DNA of 64,000 bases, taken from NCBI GenBank assembly GCA_029251165.1, contig JAQXDW010000089.1, positions 186,001 to 250,000 on the forward strand, in the 5' to 3' direction. The notes under the pieces were generated by a model. It did not search any database. It saw only the letters and a program-made list of their open reading frames with translations, and had not been told where the DNA came from. This document shows, one piece after another, positions 29,079 through 38,296 of the stretch (position 1 is its first letter; each line of letters starts with the position of its first letter). The stretch is from Myxococcota bacterium (GTDB taxonomy: Bacteria; Myxococcota_A; UBA796). A program made the translations under genes and the position numbers.

Positions 29079-29151
29079 TGGAGGTAGACGGACTCGAACC
29101 GACGACATTCTGCGTGCAAAGCAGACGCTCTCCCAACTGAGCTATACCCCC
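29079..29151 (-). tRNA. tRNA-Ala (TGC)
   Basis: A 73-nt cloverleaf on the minus strand. The acceptor GGGGGTA pairs with TACCTCC, the D-arm contains AGCTCAGTTGGGAGAGC, the anticodon loop TTTGCAC gives anticodon TGC, and the T-arm contains GGTTCGAGTCC. CCA is not encoded. It lies 10 bp downstream of tRNA-Ile in the order Ile-Ala. Confidence 0.95.
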
Positions 29152-29161
29152 GTATGAATGA

Positions 29162-29235
29162 TGGGCCTGGGCTGATTTGAACAGCCGACCTCGCGCTTAT
29201 CAGGCGCGCGCTCTAACCAACTGAGCTACAGGCCC
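29162..29235 (-). tRNA. tRNA-Ile (GAT)
   Basis: A 74-nt cloverleaf on the minus strand. The acceptor GGGCCTG pairs with CAGGCCC, the D-arm contains AGCTCAGTTGGTTAGAGC, the anticodon loop CTGATAA gives GAT, and the T-arm contains GTTCAAATC. CCA is not encoded. It is upstream of tRNA-Ala. This pair usually sits between 16S and 23S genes, but no rRNA is nearby. Confidence 0.95.
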
Positions 29236-29304
29236 GTTTCATTCTCAGGCGCCCGGTATGTATGAGATCAAACCGGGCGCGTCAAGTGTAAAAGGCTCAG
29301 TATT

Positions 29305-31935
29305 CTACGCGTCGGATTCATCGGTATCGAGACCGCTGGAGCAGCCTGGATCCTTGGCGTCCGTCAGCTTGTCACCGTCGTTGTCCTTGCCGTCAGAGCA
29401 CTCGTACTTGCCGTCCTGAGAGCCGTCCTCTTCGCTCCCTGTGAAGCAGTCCGCATCGTCAGAGTCGGTCCAACCATCAGCGTCGTTGTCGATGCCATCA
29501 ACACAGCCGTTGGCGGCCGGATCAGCAGCAGCCTCATCGAGCTCATAGCCTGAAGGCTCTCCCGTTCCGTCCTCACAGCCCGGATCTTCCGCATCGGTCA
29601 CACCGTCGAGGTCATTGTCGACACCGTCGTAGCAGACGAGGTCGATGACACCGCTCCAGCTCGGCCAGTCCGCTGTCGAGGTGTATCCCTCAGAGCTGTA
29701 GCGGTCGCAGTCCGGGTCCGTACCATCGACGAAGCCATCGGCGTCGTTGTCCGTACCGTCTGCGCAGGAGTTGATGAGGTTCTCTTCGACAGAGTCGGCG
29801 CCAAACAGCGCACAGCGGAGGTCTTCCGTGTCGATGTCTCCGTGACCATCGTTGTCGACGTTGTCGTTGCACTCGTAGGTGCTGTTGAAGCCGTCGTCTT
29901 CAGATGAGTCGCCGCGGTCGCAGCCGAGGTCATCGACGTCGATCCAGCCGTCGCCGTCGTTGTCGAGGTCGTCATTGCAGGAGAAGGTGCCGAAGGTCGA
30001 GTCATCCTCGAAGATTCCCGTCACACAGTCCGGATCATCCTGGTCGAGCCAGCCATCACCATCGTTGTCGAGGTTGTCGGAGCACTCGACGCTCTCGCCG
30101 CTGCTGCCGTCGACGCAGTCCTCGTCCTCAGCATCTGCGAAGCCGTCGCCGTCGTTGTCGACGCCGTCGTTGCAGGTGGAGTCTGAGATGGTGTTGACCT
30201 CGCTGCCGATGGCGTCGTCCTGGCAGTCCGGATCGTCGTCGTCCAGCCAGCCGTCACCGTCATTGTCGATGCAGTCGCTGCAGGTGTCCTTGGAGTCAAG
30301 GGGGTTGTCCCAGAGGTAGAAATACAGATCACCCGTGGAGTATGCAAGGACGACGTCGCCTTCCTTGTCTCCCACCTTGCCGGCAAGGGTGTACTCGGTG
30401 ATGCGATCCGTGGTGACGATGACGTAGCCATAGTAGGCGTAGCTTGGGCTTCCCCAGCCGGTCCAGAACTCGCCGAAGCCGGAGTCCTCGTAGCCGTAGC
30501 TGAGATCCACGGACGGGAAGCTGTAGAGCACCCACGCCGGGAGCTCGAGGTAAGAGTACCCGGTCTCTTCGTCGTAGTTGTTGTCGTCGTAGACCGTGAT
30601 CGTGGCAACCGTCGGGGTCCCCTCGCCGCCCAGCCAGCCGAGCGCGAAGTAGTTGACGGTGATCTTGACGTATGTCTGGACGTCGGTGACGGTGTCGTCG
30701 AGTACGTGCTCCACTGCAGAGGGCGTCCAGCGCAGCCTCATGGCGGCATCACCGCCGGAGACCACCCGATCGATGTCATCGTCGTCAGCGCAGGCGCCGT
30801 TGTAGAGCGGATCGCCAACAATCCAGATGTCGTCGACGAGGTCATCCTCGAAGTTGACGTACTCCGGGATGGTGAGCTGGGCATCGGTGATGCCTGCCCC
30901 CGGGATGGTGACCTCGACCGGAACCGCAGCGCTCATGTCGCCGTCTCCGTCCTGGAAGAAGTTCACTCCCGCCATCCACTCTGCTTCGTAGAGCTGAGTG
31001 TTGACGGACTCATACTCGTGGGTCTCGCAGAAGTTCAGCGTGTCGAGCGCATACGTCTGCGAGGCGGCCCCATCGCAGCTGCCCTCATTGGCGAGGATGT
31101 CGTCACTGTAGACCGTGGCGTTGGGGTACTTGAGCCCCTGAAGATTGGGGTTGCTGGTGTCTCCGGGGAGGTACTCATCGCCGCCGTTGTAGACGAAGCT
31201 GGCCAGCCCCGTCAGGTCTGCACACCACTCGCCCGACAGCGCCGGGTTCTTGATGGAGACGTTGCCGATGTCGACCCGGAGGTTCTCGGTGTTGCTCTCC
31301 TGGTCGAAGCCGTTGGCAGCGACCGGGGGAACCTGAACCGCCCACTCACCGATAGAGATGTCGGTCCCAGAAGCGAAGCCACCCTTGCCGAGCGAGAACG
31401 GCATGTGGGCCTTGGGGAAGGCGAAGTTCAGTCCCTCAGCGCGACCCTCAATTCCCGTCTCTCCGGTATAGGAGAACGTATCACCGCCGAGATCCGAGTG
31501 GATGCCGCCGTATAAAGAGAGGGAGTCGTTGGCGATGGTGAGGTACGCGAGCTGATTGTCTGCCCGGTGCGGTACCTCGTAGGTATAGGCGTCGTCCATC
31601 CGGAACTGACCACCTACCGTTCCGACCTTGACCGGCACTGTGCCAGCCTGAACGGGTGCTGATGGAGAGAGGACCGTGATGGAGGTGTTGTCCGCAGAGA
31701 TGACCGTAGCGTTCTGGTTGCCGAACTGAACGGTGATCGCAGCCGGATCACCACCGAAGTTCGCCCCGCTGATCACCACAGTCTGACCGCCGATCGTGCC
31801 GACCTCAGAGCTGACATCAATGCCAGTAATCTGAGGAGCAGAGGCTGCGTTCTCGTAGTAGTCAGTGAGGTTCTCGGCGCAGGCAGCGAGGAGAACACAG
31901 GACAAGGGAAGAATAAAGCGCATTTCGACTCTCAT
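29305..31935 (-). CDS. IPT/TIG lipoprotein with nine MopE-type Asp/Cys repeats
   Basis: 876 residues. The signal FILPLSCVLLAACAENL has lipobox LAAC. An IPT/TIG domain (APQITGIDVSSEVGTIGGQT, GANFGG) lies at about 33-125, then a large uncharacterised domain to about 550. The last 330 residues contain nine Cys-framed units of the form C.D..DND.DG..D..D..C (for example CNDGVDNDGDGFADAEDEDC). Such units resemble calcium-binding thrombospondin-3/MopE repeats, which coordinate Ca2+ or copper at the cell surface. It is the last gene of a four-gene minus-strand operon; its start lies 5 bases after the preceding stop. An in-frame ATG at 31923 is an alternative start. Probably surface-anchored. Confidence 0.9.
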   Translation of the reverse strand: MRVEMRFILPLSCVLLAACAENLTDYYENAASAPQITGIDVSSEVGTIGGQTVVISGANFGGDPAAITVQFGNQNATVISADNTSITVLSPSAPVQAGTVPVKVGTVGGQFRMDDAYTYEVPHRADNQLAYLTIANDSLSLYGGIHSDLGGDTFSYTGETGIEGRAEGLNFAFPKAHMPFSLGKGGFASGTDISIGEWAVQVPPVAANGFDQESNTENLRVDIGNVSIKNPALSGEWCADLTGLASFVYNGGDEYLPGDTSNPNLQGLKYPNATVYSDDILANEGSCDGAASQTYALDTLNFCETHEYESVNTQLYEAEWMAGVNFFQDGDGDMSAAVPVEVTIPGAGITDAQLTIPEYVNFEDDLVDDIWIVGDPLYNGACADDDDIDRVVSGGDAAMRLRWTPSAVEHVLDDTVTDVQTYVKITVNYFALGWLGGEGTPTVATITVYDDNNYDEETGYSYLELPAWVLYSFPSVDLSYGYEDSGFGEFWTGWGSPSYAYYGYVIVTTDRITEYTLAGKVGDKEGDVVLAYSTGDLYFYLWDNPLDSKDTCSDCIDNDGDGWLDDDDPDCQDDAIGSEVNTISDSTCNDGVDNDGDGFADAEDEDCVDGSSGESVECSDNLDNDGDGWLDQDDPDCVTGIFEDDSTFGTFSCNDDLDNDGDGWIDVDDLGCDRGDSSEDDGFNSTYECNDNVDNDGHGDIDTEDLRCALFGADSVEENLINSCADGTDNDADGFVDGTDPDCDRYSSEGYTSTADWPSWSGVIDLVCYDGVDNDLDGVTDAEDPGCEDGTGEPSGYELDEAAADPAANGCVDGIDNDADGWTDSDDADCFTGSEEDGSQDGKYECSDGKDNDGDKLTDAKDPGCSSGLDTDESDA

Positions 31936-31940
31936 CGTGT

Positions 31941-33500
31941 TCAGATGCCGCCGTTGCCGATCCAGAATCGGCCGACCTGGACTGCGTTGCTGACGACCAA
32001 AACTGGACCGGTATCATGCTTCTTTCCAACGAAGTCGCGAACCGGAGGCATGTCGAGGGGGGTCCGAGTAGATCGGTTGACGTAGAAGATCGCACCCTTA
32101 GCGTTGTGCTGCCGGGCGTATGCGAGGGCATCCGCGAGGATCTCCTCGGTGAGCGTGAAGGAACCGGCAGTGTTGTCGAGGTTACAGGTGACCTCAACGA
32201 CGTTGCTGGATGGGCTGCCCTGAAGGCTGGAGAGATACTCCCCGTCCTGCATCAGGTTGTCGTCAAACAGCCAGTCGATGTCCTCATCCTCATCACACGC
32301 CAGCGCCGGGCGCCGGCCAGTGGAGACCTCTGCACCCTCGGGGATGGTGCCGCTCTGGATGGCACGATCCCAGGCCGAATCAACAGACCCGTTGGGCTCA
32401 ACGAGGACAACGCCCTCGTTGAGATCCTCGACGTCAGTGTCGACCTCACTGAGGAAGCGGACAGAGATGGAGAGGGACTCGTCGACATCGTTGGTGGTCG
32501 GGACCCAGTCAAAGACCACACCGCCGTCGGTCTCCCAGGGAGCCGTGTAGACCTGACCGCGCGGGTACTGGTTCTCGACGGGCTCTGGAAGAGCCTGAAG
32601 CTCGAGGCAGTCCTCGGCAGCACCCGGAGCGACATCGTGTGCCTGGAACTGAAGGCAGGTGGTGGTGTCACCATCAGCAATCTGGATGCCGTCGCCGCTG
32701 TACTGCGGTCCGCTCCAGCTCATCATCACCCCCTCCGGACGGTTGGGGATCTGGTGCGCGAAGGTATCGTCCGTGGCCGTCGAGGGGAACGGAATCGAGC
32801 TGAAGGTGGCTTCCTCAGGCGGGATGGCCCCCGGGAAGGTGACGTAGGTTATCTCGCCGAATGGGTAGTTCGGTCGGCTGATGACCTCCTGGGTCATCAG
32901 GCTGATGTCCTGGTTTTCCTTGTCCGGTGCGGAGTAGCCATACCGAGGGGTCTCACGCCATGCACCGAGCTCCAGGTAGTACGGGAACAGCTCCTGAACA
33001 TCCGGAGGATAGTGCAGCGGACGGCGCCCCATGGTGAAGCCCGCGTCGCCTTCGGCAGTCGAGAGATCGATGTAGGAACCCACATCGGTCACGCCGCTGA
33101 TGCCGCCAGCCGGCTCATAGATCGTGTAGCAGCTGCCGAGCTGGGAGGGCGGCTTGGCGAAGTTGCCGAGGCCGACATCCGTTGCCGGGACGTCCGCATC
33201 CATGATGAAGGCGTTGCCGTAGACGACAGAGTAGGGCGGCTCGAAGCTCGTGCCAGCGTCGGGCTGGATCGGTGTAAAGGAGACCAGACCGGCGAGTCCA
33301 AGCGGGAGGGTCCCGCCGGCAAACTCGATCCAGTCCAGCTCAATCAGTCCGCCGTAGAGCTGAGGCGCAGCCTCAATCTCGTCGGGGTTGCTGCCCACGC
33401 CGGCCAGAGAGTAGTCAGTCTCCTCGGCGGCACGACCGCAGGCGAGGAGCGAGATGCTCAGCAGGATGGTGCTGGGGAGTCGCATGTGGATGAAGCTCAT
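31941..33500 (-). CDS. Large lipoprotein of unknown function
   Basis: 519 residues. The signal MRLPSTILLSISLLACG has lipobox LLAC. The mature protein is rich in Gly, Asp, Pro and aromatic residues and beta-strand-like throughout (LYGGLIELDWIEFAGGTLPL), with about six scattered Cys. It has no catalytic motif that I recognise. It sits between the metallopeptidase-barrel and the IPT/MopE lipoprotein genes with tight spacing (21 bp and 5 bp), so the three are likely cotranscribed and may form one outer-surface complex. Start 33500 has AGGAG about 10 bases upstream; ATG 33485 is an alternative. Confidence 0.85.
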   Translation of the reverse strand: MSFIHMRLPSTILLSISLLACGRAAEETDYSLAGVGSNPDEIEAAPQLYGGLIELDWIEFAGGTLPLGLAGLVSFTPIQPDAGTSFEPPYSVVYGNAFIMDADVPATDVGLGNFAKPPSQLGSCYTIYEPAGGISGVTDVGSYIDLSTAEGDAGFTMGRRPLHYPPDVQELFPYYLELGAWRETPRYGYSAPDKENQDISLMTQEVISRPNYPFGEITYVTFPGAIPPEEATFSSIPFPSTATDDTFAHQIPNRPEGVMMSWSGPQYSGDGIQIADGDTTTCLQFQAHDVAPGAAEDCLELQALPEPVENQYPRGQVYTAPWETDGGVVFDWVPTTNDVDESLSISVRFLSEVDTDVEDLNEGVVLVEPNGSVDSAWDRAIQSGTIPEGAEVSTGRRPALACDEDEDIDWLFDDNLMQDGEYLSSLQGSPSSNVVEVTCNLDNTAGSFTLTEEILADALAYARQHNAKGAIFYVNRSTRTPLDMPPVRDFVGKKHDTGPVLVVSNAVQVGRFWIGNGGI

Positions 33501-33521
33501 GATGGGTGTGCTCCTGTGGGC

Positions 33522-36500
33522 CTACCAGCCAGTGCCAAGGCCGAGATAGAAGCGGAAGCCTGCAGGCTCGATTTCGTTGGAGAGCTCGACGGCCAGCGCA
33601 TTGGTGTTGGAGTCGATGATGTCGTCGCCGTTGACGTCGCCGTTGCCGGCAATGTCCTGGAAGCCATAGGCAACGCGGATGAAGCTGTCCCAGCCGATGC
33701 CGTGGTAGAGCACGCTTCGAATGCGCAGCTCTGCGGAGAGGTCTGTGAGGACCTTGTTTCCGTTCTTGTAGGCTTCGTCGATGAACGGGATCTCACGCTT
33801 GATGTCAGCCGGGTCGTAGGCGACGCGGTTGCCATAGAGACCCGCGTAGTACAGGGACGGGTCGTCCGGTGGCCGGAATGACCAGATGTTACCGATGGTT
33901 CCACCCAGGTGCAGCTCTGCCCCGTAGGTAAACAGCGGTCCGGTCAGGACGTGCCAGTCATGCCGGGTGAGCGGCAGCCGATACGCGGCGTTGGCGATCA
34001 TCATGGTCTCACCGCCGAGGCTCCAGGCCGGGAAACCGGCAAACTGCGAGTTCGTCTGCAGTGAGTTGAAGCCCTGGTTTGAGGGATGACGCCCACCAGC
34101 CCGGAACTCGTTGTTTCCTGCGACGTTTCGGTCGATCCAGCCCATCTGAGAGTTGAACTGGAGTGCGTGACCACGTCCCTGCAGGTAGCGGCCAAACTTC
34201 GTACCAAATGCCGGTATCGGGAACGCCTTGCGGACGTTCGCTTCGAACTGGTTGAAGTGGTAGTTGTCCAGCATCTCGCCGTCATCGACCGTGACCCCGT
34301 TGAGGACCTCATAGGTGATGTCGGTGTAGGTGTGACCATAGACCAGCTCAAGTCCAGACCAGCGCGCGCGAGCGATTCCGTCGACCCAGTGCATGTAAGG
34401 GTCGTAGGTGTGGTCAGTGGGAGAGTCAACCATGTACTGCAGACCGCTGAGCTCCAGCGAGGTCGCAAAGTTGTTGTTCCACTGGTAGTCAGCTGAAGCA
34501 CCACCAAACGTGTAGTTGAACAGCTGGCGGATATCGAAGATCCGCTGGTCTTCGGTCGAGTTCGGATCATCGTCGGCATCGAGGAGATAGCCGATGTCAG
34601 ACTTGCCTCGATAGTGTCCGGCAAATGCTGCGACCGTTGGGTACCAGCCGCTGTAGGTGTAGCCCGCCTGGAAGATGGTGTCTTCGCCGAGGAGCGCGTA
34701 CGCGAACAGCTGGTTGAACTGGACGGCGTCCATCACCTGCGTCTGGAATCCAGCAGAGACTCCCCAGTTGGTCAGGGAGTCGCTTCGCATCTGGTAGATC
34801 GGGATGAACAGCGGCGCGACCAGGCTCTTGCCGGGTCGGTACTCCGTGGTCAGCGGGATGTACTCGGACATGTCCTCGCGATACGCCAGCCCTTCATTGA
34901 CCGCATCCATGTCGTATTCGGTCTTGAAGAGATGGTTGGCCGGCTCATTCATGAACCGGTCTGCCGCGAGCCCATAGATCTTCCAGCCAAACGACGTGTA
35001 GTAGCTGTAGACGAGGTTGCCATCGGGGGTGATCTGCGGGGAGGTTGCACCGCCGACGACGTTGGTCAGCTGCAGGAAGTCTTCCGACTTCGGATCGTAG
35101 CTGAAGATGTTGAACACACCATCGGGGTCTGCGGCGAAGTAGATCCGCCCGTCGACTGCCGACCAGTGCGCATCCAGCTCTTCCCAAGAGTCGACCATGA
35201 TCGGCTTGATGTCGGAGCCGTCTGCGTTGGCGATGTAGAGGTTCTGGTTGTAGTTCCGGAACAGTCCGAAGACGACCTGGCTGCAGTCCGGCGACCAGTC
35301 CACCACCTGGAACCAGGTGCCGTCGTCGAACTCGGTGAGGTGCGTCTTGTCCGAGCCATCGGTCTTGATGGTCACCAGGTTCATGGTGCCGTCTGTGTAC
35401 TCGAAGTACGCGACCTGCTCGCCATCGGAGCAGACAGAAGGATCAGTGCCGCGGAGGGTGTTGGGGATGGACCGCCACTCGCCGTTGTAGTCGACCCGGC
35501 TCGCCTTGCCCTTCGTCGGGGAGCGTGTGGCGACCGTGCGGTTGCCGTGCCTCTCCTCGACGACCTCTGGATACTCGAAGTAATACAGCTGCTTCCAGTT
35601 GTAGCCGTCGGTCTCCATCCACAAGTTCATCTCGCTGCCGAGCCAGCCACGGGGGCGTCGCTCCTCGCTGCCCGTGAGGACAACCGCGTCCTTGCCTGGG
35701 ACGAAGTCCCAGCCATGATCGAAGGTGGCATACGGGATCCGGAACGAGAGGCTCTTTGCCTCCTCAAGCCGAATCGGATCTGTGGGAGAGACACCGGTGA
35801 AGGCCCAGACCTGGTCATCGTTTGCACGAGAGACCTGGAGAACTGCGCGATTGACCCAGCCGATGTAGTCGCCATCGGAGGATACGCGTGGCTCCCACTG
35901 GTAGCGACCGGTAGACTCGCGATCGCGCTCGAGCTCGCCGTTGGTCTTGTTGCCGAACCAACCGCTGCGCTCCTGGTTGGCGTAGGATTCGCGGCCATCG
36001 GGATCAGTGTAGTGCCACTCTCGGGGGCCAGAGAGCATCTCGGATCCGTGTACTTCGCCCCGCTCCTTGATCCGATCGTACTGCGTGTTGTACCGCTCCG
36101 TGACGTACTCTTTCCAGTCGTCGTAGAGGGTCTCGGCATCAATTCCGAGCACTTCTTCGATGACGCTCTCCCACTGGGGACGCCAGCGCTTGGAGTACTC
36201 CAGGGCAAACTTGGCGTAGGTGTCGTCGCCAAACCGCTCGCGGAGGTAGAGGCCGAAGCTGTAGCCCTGCTGATAGTACCGCTCGTGGTCGTTCCAACCC
36301 GACTGACTCTTGGCAGAACGGGTGTGCCACTCGGAGTACTTCAGGAGGCGATCGTCGAGGACCGTCATTCGGATGTTCTGGTCTCGGGAGGGAGTCCACC
36401 AGTTGTAGTTGGTGTTGTCCGACCAGTACTCCGCACCACCCTCCGTCCAGAAGACGGAGTCGCCGTCACCGATTGGGAGGTCGGCGCCGACCGAGATCTG

Positions 36501-37070
36501 GTTGAGCTTGCCGCGGTTGATGCCGTTCTCGTACAGGGCGCTGTTGAACGTCGCGAAAGCACCCTCAGAGTGCGCGGCGTTGGCCTTGAGCGAGACAACG
36601 TGAGCAAACTCGTGCACGAAGACGTCTGAGAACCACTCCATGCGACCACGGCCACGGTAGAACGTTCCGCCGGGGTTGGCCGACATCACGATCCAGTCCC
36701 AGGCAGGAACAGTGAAGCCTTCGAGGTTGTCCGTCTGGTTGAGGACAACGACGTTGATCTTCTCTTTGAGGAAGTAGTTGAACTCCGCGCACATCGGCTG
36801 CCAGATTTCCTCAGCAACCCGAGCATACTTATAGGCAGCCCACTCGCCGGTCAGGTAGTGGTCGTTTCCTTCCTCAGCAGACTCTTTAGAGACTGGGTAG
36901 TGCACCAGGAAGTGCTCGGTCTCGATGGTCGACCACTCCAGATCGGTGTGGTTCTGAGGAAACACCCAGGCGGGGTTGGCGTCGGCGGTCTGCGGTGCCA
37001 TCAAACCAAGTCCCACCAGCGCCACTGCGGCGAGGGGTCCGGGAAGGCGGCTCATCAGCTTGCTGTACAT
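33522..37070 (-). CDS. Secreted metallopeptidase-like / TolB propeller / outer-membrane barrel fusion
   Basis: 1182 residues. The signal peptide (about 1-32, ending TADA) is followed by a peptidase-MA/gluzincin-like domain with HEFAH (His 153, Glu 154, His 157) and a downstream third-ligand candidate Glu 210 (FWTEGGAEYWS). The middle (about 370-760) has TolB/WD40-like propeller blades (DGSDKTHLTEFDDGTWFQVV, ADGSDIKPIMVD). The last 400 residues are amphipathic strands with a C-terminal aromatic (FRFYLGLGTGW), as in outer-membrane barrels of the BamA/surface-antigen type. It would place a metalloprotease and binding propeller at the outer membrane. Start 37070 has AGGGA upstream. Protease activity is inferred from the motif only. 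Confidence 0.85.
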   Translation of the reverse strand: MYSKLMSRLPGPLAAVALVGLGLMAPQTADANPAWVFPQNHTDLEWSTIETEHFLVHYPVSKESAEEGNDHYLTGEWAAYKYARVAEEIWQPMCAEFNYFLKEKINVVVLNQTDNLEGFTVPAWDWIVMSANPGGTFYRGRGRMEWFSDVFVHEFAHVVSLKANAAHSEGAFATFNSALYENGINRGKLNQISVGADLPIGDGDSVFWTEGGAEYWSDNTNYNWWTPSRDQNIRMTVLDDRLLKYSEWHTRSAKSQSGWNDHERYYQQGYSFGLYLRERFGDDTYAKFALEYSKRWRPQWESVIEEVLGIDAETLYDDWKEYVTERYNTQYDRIKERGEVHGSEMLSGPREWHYTDPDGRESYANQERSGWFGNKTNGELERDRESTGRYQWEPRVSSDGDYIGWVNRAVLQVSRANDDQVWAFTGVSPTDPIRLEEAKSLSFRIPYATFDHGWDFVPGKDAVVLTGSEERRPRGWLGSEMNLWMETDGYNWKQLYYFEYPEVVEERHGNRTVATRSPTKGKASRVDYNGEWRSIPNTLRGTDPSVCSDGEQVAYFEYTDGTMNLVTIKTDGSDKTHLTEFDDGTWFQVVDWSPDCSQVVFGLFRNYNQNLYIANADGSDIKPIMVDSWEELDAHWSAVDGRIYFAADPDGVFNIFSYDPKSEDFLQLTNVVGGATSPQITPDGNLVYSYYTSFGWKIYGLAADRFMNEPANHLFKTEYDMDAVNEGLAYREDMSEYIPLTTEYRPGKSLVAPLFIPIYQMRSDSLTNWGVSAGFQTQVMDAVQFNQLFAYALLGEDTIFQAGYTYSGWYPTVAAFAGHYRGKSDIGYLLDADDDPNSTEDQRIFDIRQLFNYTFGGASADYQWNNNFATSLELSGLQYMVDSPTDHTYDPYMHWVDGIARARWSGLELVYGHTYTDITYEVLNGVTVDDGEMLDNYHFNQFEANVRKAFPIPAFGTKFGRYLQGRGHALQFNSQMGWIDRNVAGNNEFRAGGRHPSNQGFNSLQTNSQFAGFPAWSLGGETMMIANAAYRLPLTRHDWHVLTGPLFTYGAELHLGGTIGNIWSFRPPDDPSLYYAGLYGNRVAYDPADIKREIPFIDEAYKNGNKVLTDLSAELRIRSVLYHGIGWDSFIRVAYGFQDIAGNGDVNGDDIIDSNTNALAVELSNEIEPAGFRFYLGLGTGW

Positions 37071-37119
37071 CAGCTGTAATCCCTGAAATCAGTACCGGCT
37101 GTCCGGCATGAAGAAAGAC

Positions 37120-38127
37120 TCAATACCGGAAGGCAAACGCACCGGAATAGGTATTGCCGCGGGTGGGGTGGATGTCCTCGATGGGGAAGAACGCGAAGTC
37201 GTGTCCTTGCACCGGGATGCTCACACCGCCGATGAGATCGATGCCACGGGTGACATTGACGATGAGTCCAGCGTTGGCGTCGAGCGCCCAGCCATCGGAC
37301 CCGGTGATCTCTTTGAGGTTGCGGGCTGCGGAGATGCCGCCAGAGGAAGCACCGGCCTTCGTCGCGCTGCGCTGAACGAAGTTGATGCCACCAGAGAGAG
37401 ACGCCATGGCAACCTGAAAGGAGACATCGGCGTCAAGCTTGATCATGTTCCCCGGCTTGATGCGCGCATTGAACTGGCCGACGTCCGTCTCGATGACGTA
37501 CTTGGTCAGTCCAGAGGCACGGTAGACGTACCCGGCATCAACGTGGAACGCGGCGGGACCAAACGAGCGCTTGGCTGCAGCACCGAAGGTGATGTCCGGA
37601 GTGCCGGTGGTCATGATGATCGAGGTAAACGAGTTGGCACCACCGGTTGCATTTCCGGGGTTCTCGTTGCCGAGTGGGGCCTTGTAATTTCCGTAGACAA
37701 TCACCGAGGTCATCGGGGAGAGCGTCCGGAAGACCTCCAGCTTGTACCCAAACTCCGGATCGCCGATGCCAAACTGGCGGATGTCGGTGCCGAGGAGCTC
37801 ATTGGTCAGCGAGGCGTAGTGCGTCTTGAACGTCCAGTACATCTCACCCCGATGGGTGATCCCGTAGCGGGCAGAGAGATGCTGGGTGGTGTACAGCCAG
37901 TTGGCGTTCTGGAAATCGACTGGATCGCCGTCGTCGTTCCAGTACCCAGCTGCGGACTTGTAGGAGGACCCCAAATCAATCTGGGCCCATCCTTTTCCAA
38001 GCACGAGGCCTCGGTCGACCTCCCGGTTCGCAAAGGGATCGCGCATGGTCTTAGCCTGGAACCCCGCTGCGTAGGCGGTACTTCCGACTAAAGCGAGCCC
38101 CAGATACAGCGACAATGATCGGTACAT
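37120..38127 (-). CDS. Outer-membrane beta-barrel protein (porin/transporter-like)
   Basis: 335 residues. The signal peptide MYRSLSLYLGLALVGSTAYA ends in a clear AYA site. The mature protein is alternating amphipathic strands (QHLSARYGITHRGEMYWTFK, SVIVYGNYKAPLG) ending in FAFRY, with the terminal aromatic that the BAM complex recognises. It resembles FadL/transporter-type or DUF3187-like barrels, but the subfamily is unclear. It is the first gene of the operon 38127-29305, and AGGA lies 6 bases before the ATG. It probably transports or docks a small ligand for the system. Confidence 0.85.
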   Translation of the reverse strand: MYRSLSLYLGLALVGSTAYAAGFQAKTMRDPFANREVDRGLVLGKGWAQIDLGSSYKSAAGYWNDDGDPVDFQNANWLYTTQHLSARYGITHRGEMYWTFKTHYASLTNELLGTDIRQFGIGDPEFGYKLEVFRTLSPMTSVIVYGNYKAPLGNENPGNATGGANSFTSIIMTTGTPDITFGAAAKRSFGPAAFHVDAGYVYRASGLTKYVIETDVGQFNARIKPGNMIKLDADVSFQVAMASLSGGINFVQRSATKAGASSGGISAARNLKEITGSDGWALDANAGLIVNVTRGIDLIGGVSIPVQGHDFAFFPIEDIHPTRGNTYSGAFAFRY

Positions 38128-38296
38128 CTGGATTCCTAATGGAGGAGGAGTGAATGTTTCTGCTGTGGAAGATGCAGTCTGATTGAGGGCGGAGATTGTT
38201 AATCTATCACCCTCTAATGGATGGCGTTCTATCCCATGTCAGCGGACTGATGTCAACCCCACCGCCAGGGTAGCCATAGCTTGCAGAGGCCCGAAT
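38128..38296. promoter_or_regulatory. Shared divergent promoter region of two surface operons
   Basis: About 170 bp separate the start of the minus-strand surface operon from the start of the 5'-nucleotidase operon. The segment 38190-38215 is AT-rich and contains a short dyad AGATTGTTAATCT (38193-38205), a possible operator or promoter core shared by both operons. Confidence 0.45.

Noticed and set aside
28991-29157. C-terminal extension of the recombinase frame through the terminator and tRNA-Ala
   Set aside because: The coding frame simply runs through a hairpin and a tRNA gene; these residues are an artefact.
34614-36629. 671-codon plus-strand frame opposite the metallopeptidase-barrel gene
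   Set aside because: Val/Leu/Asp-rich antisense product without any recognisable fold; the minus-strand gene explains the region.
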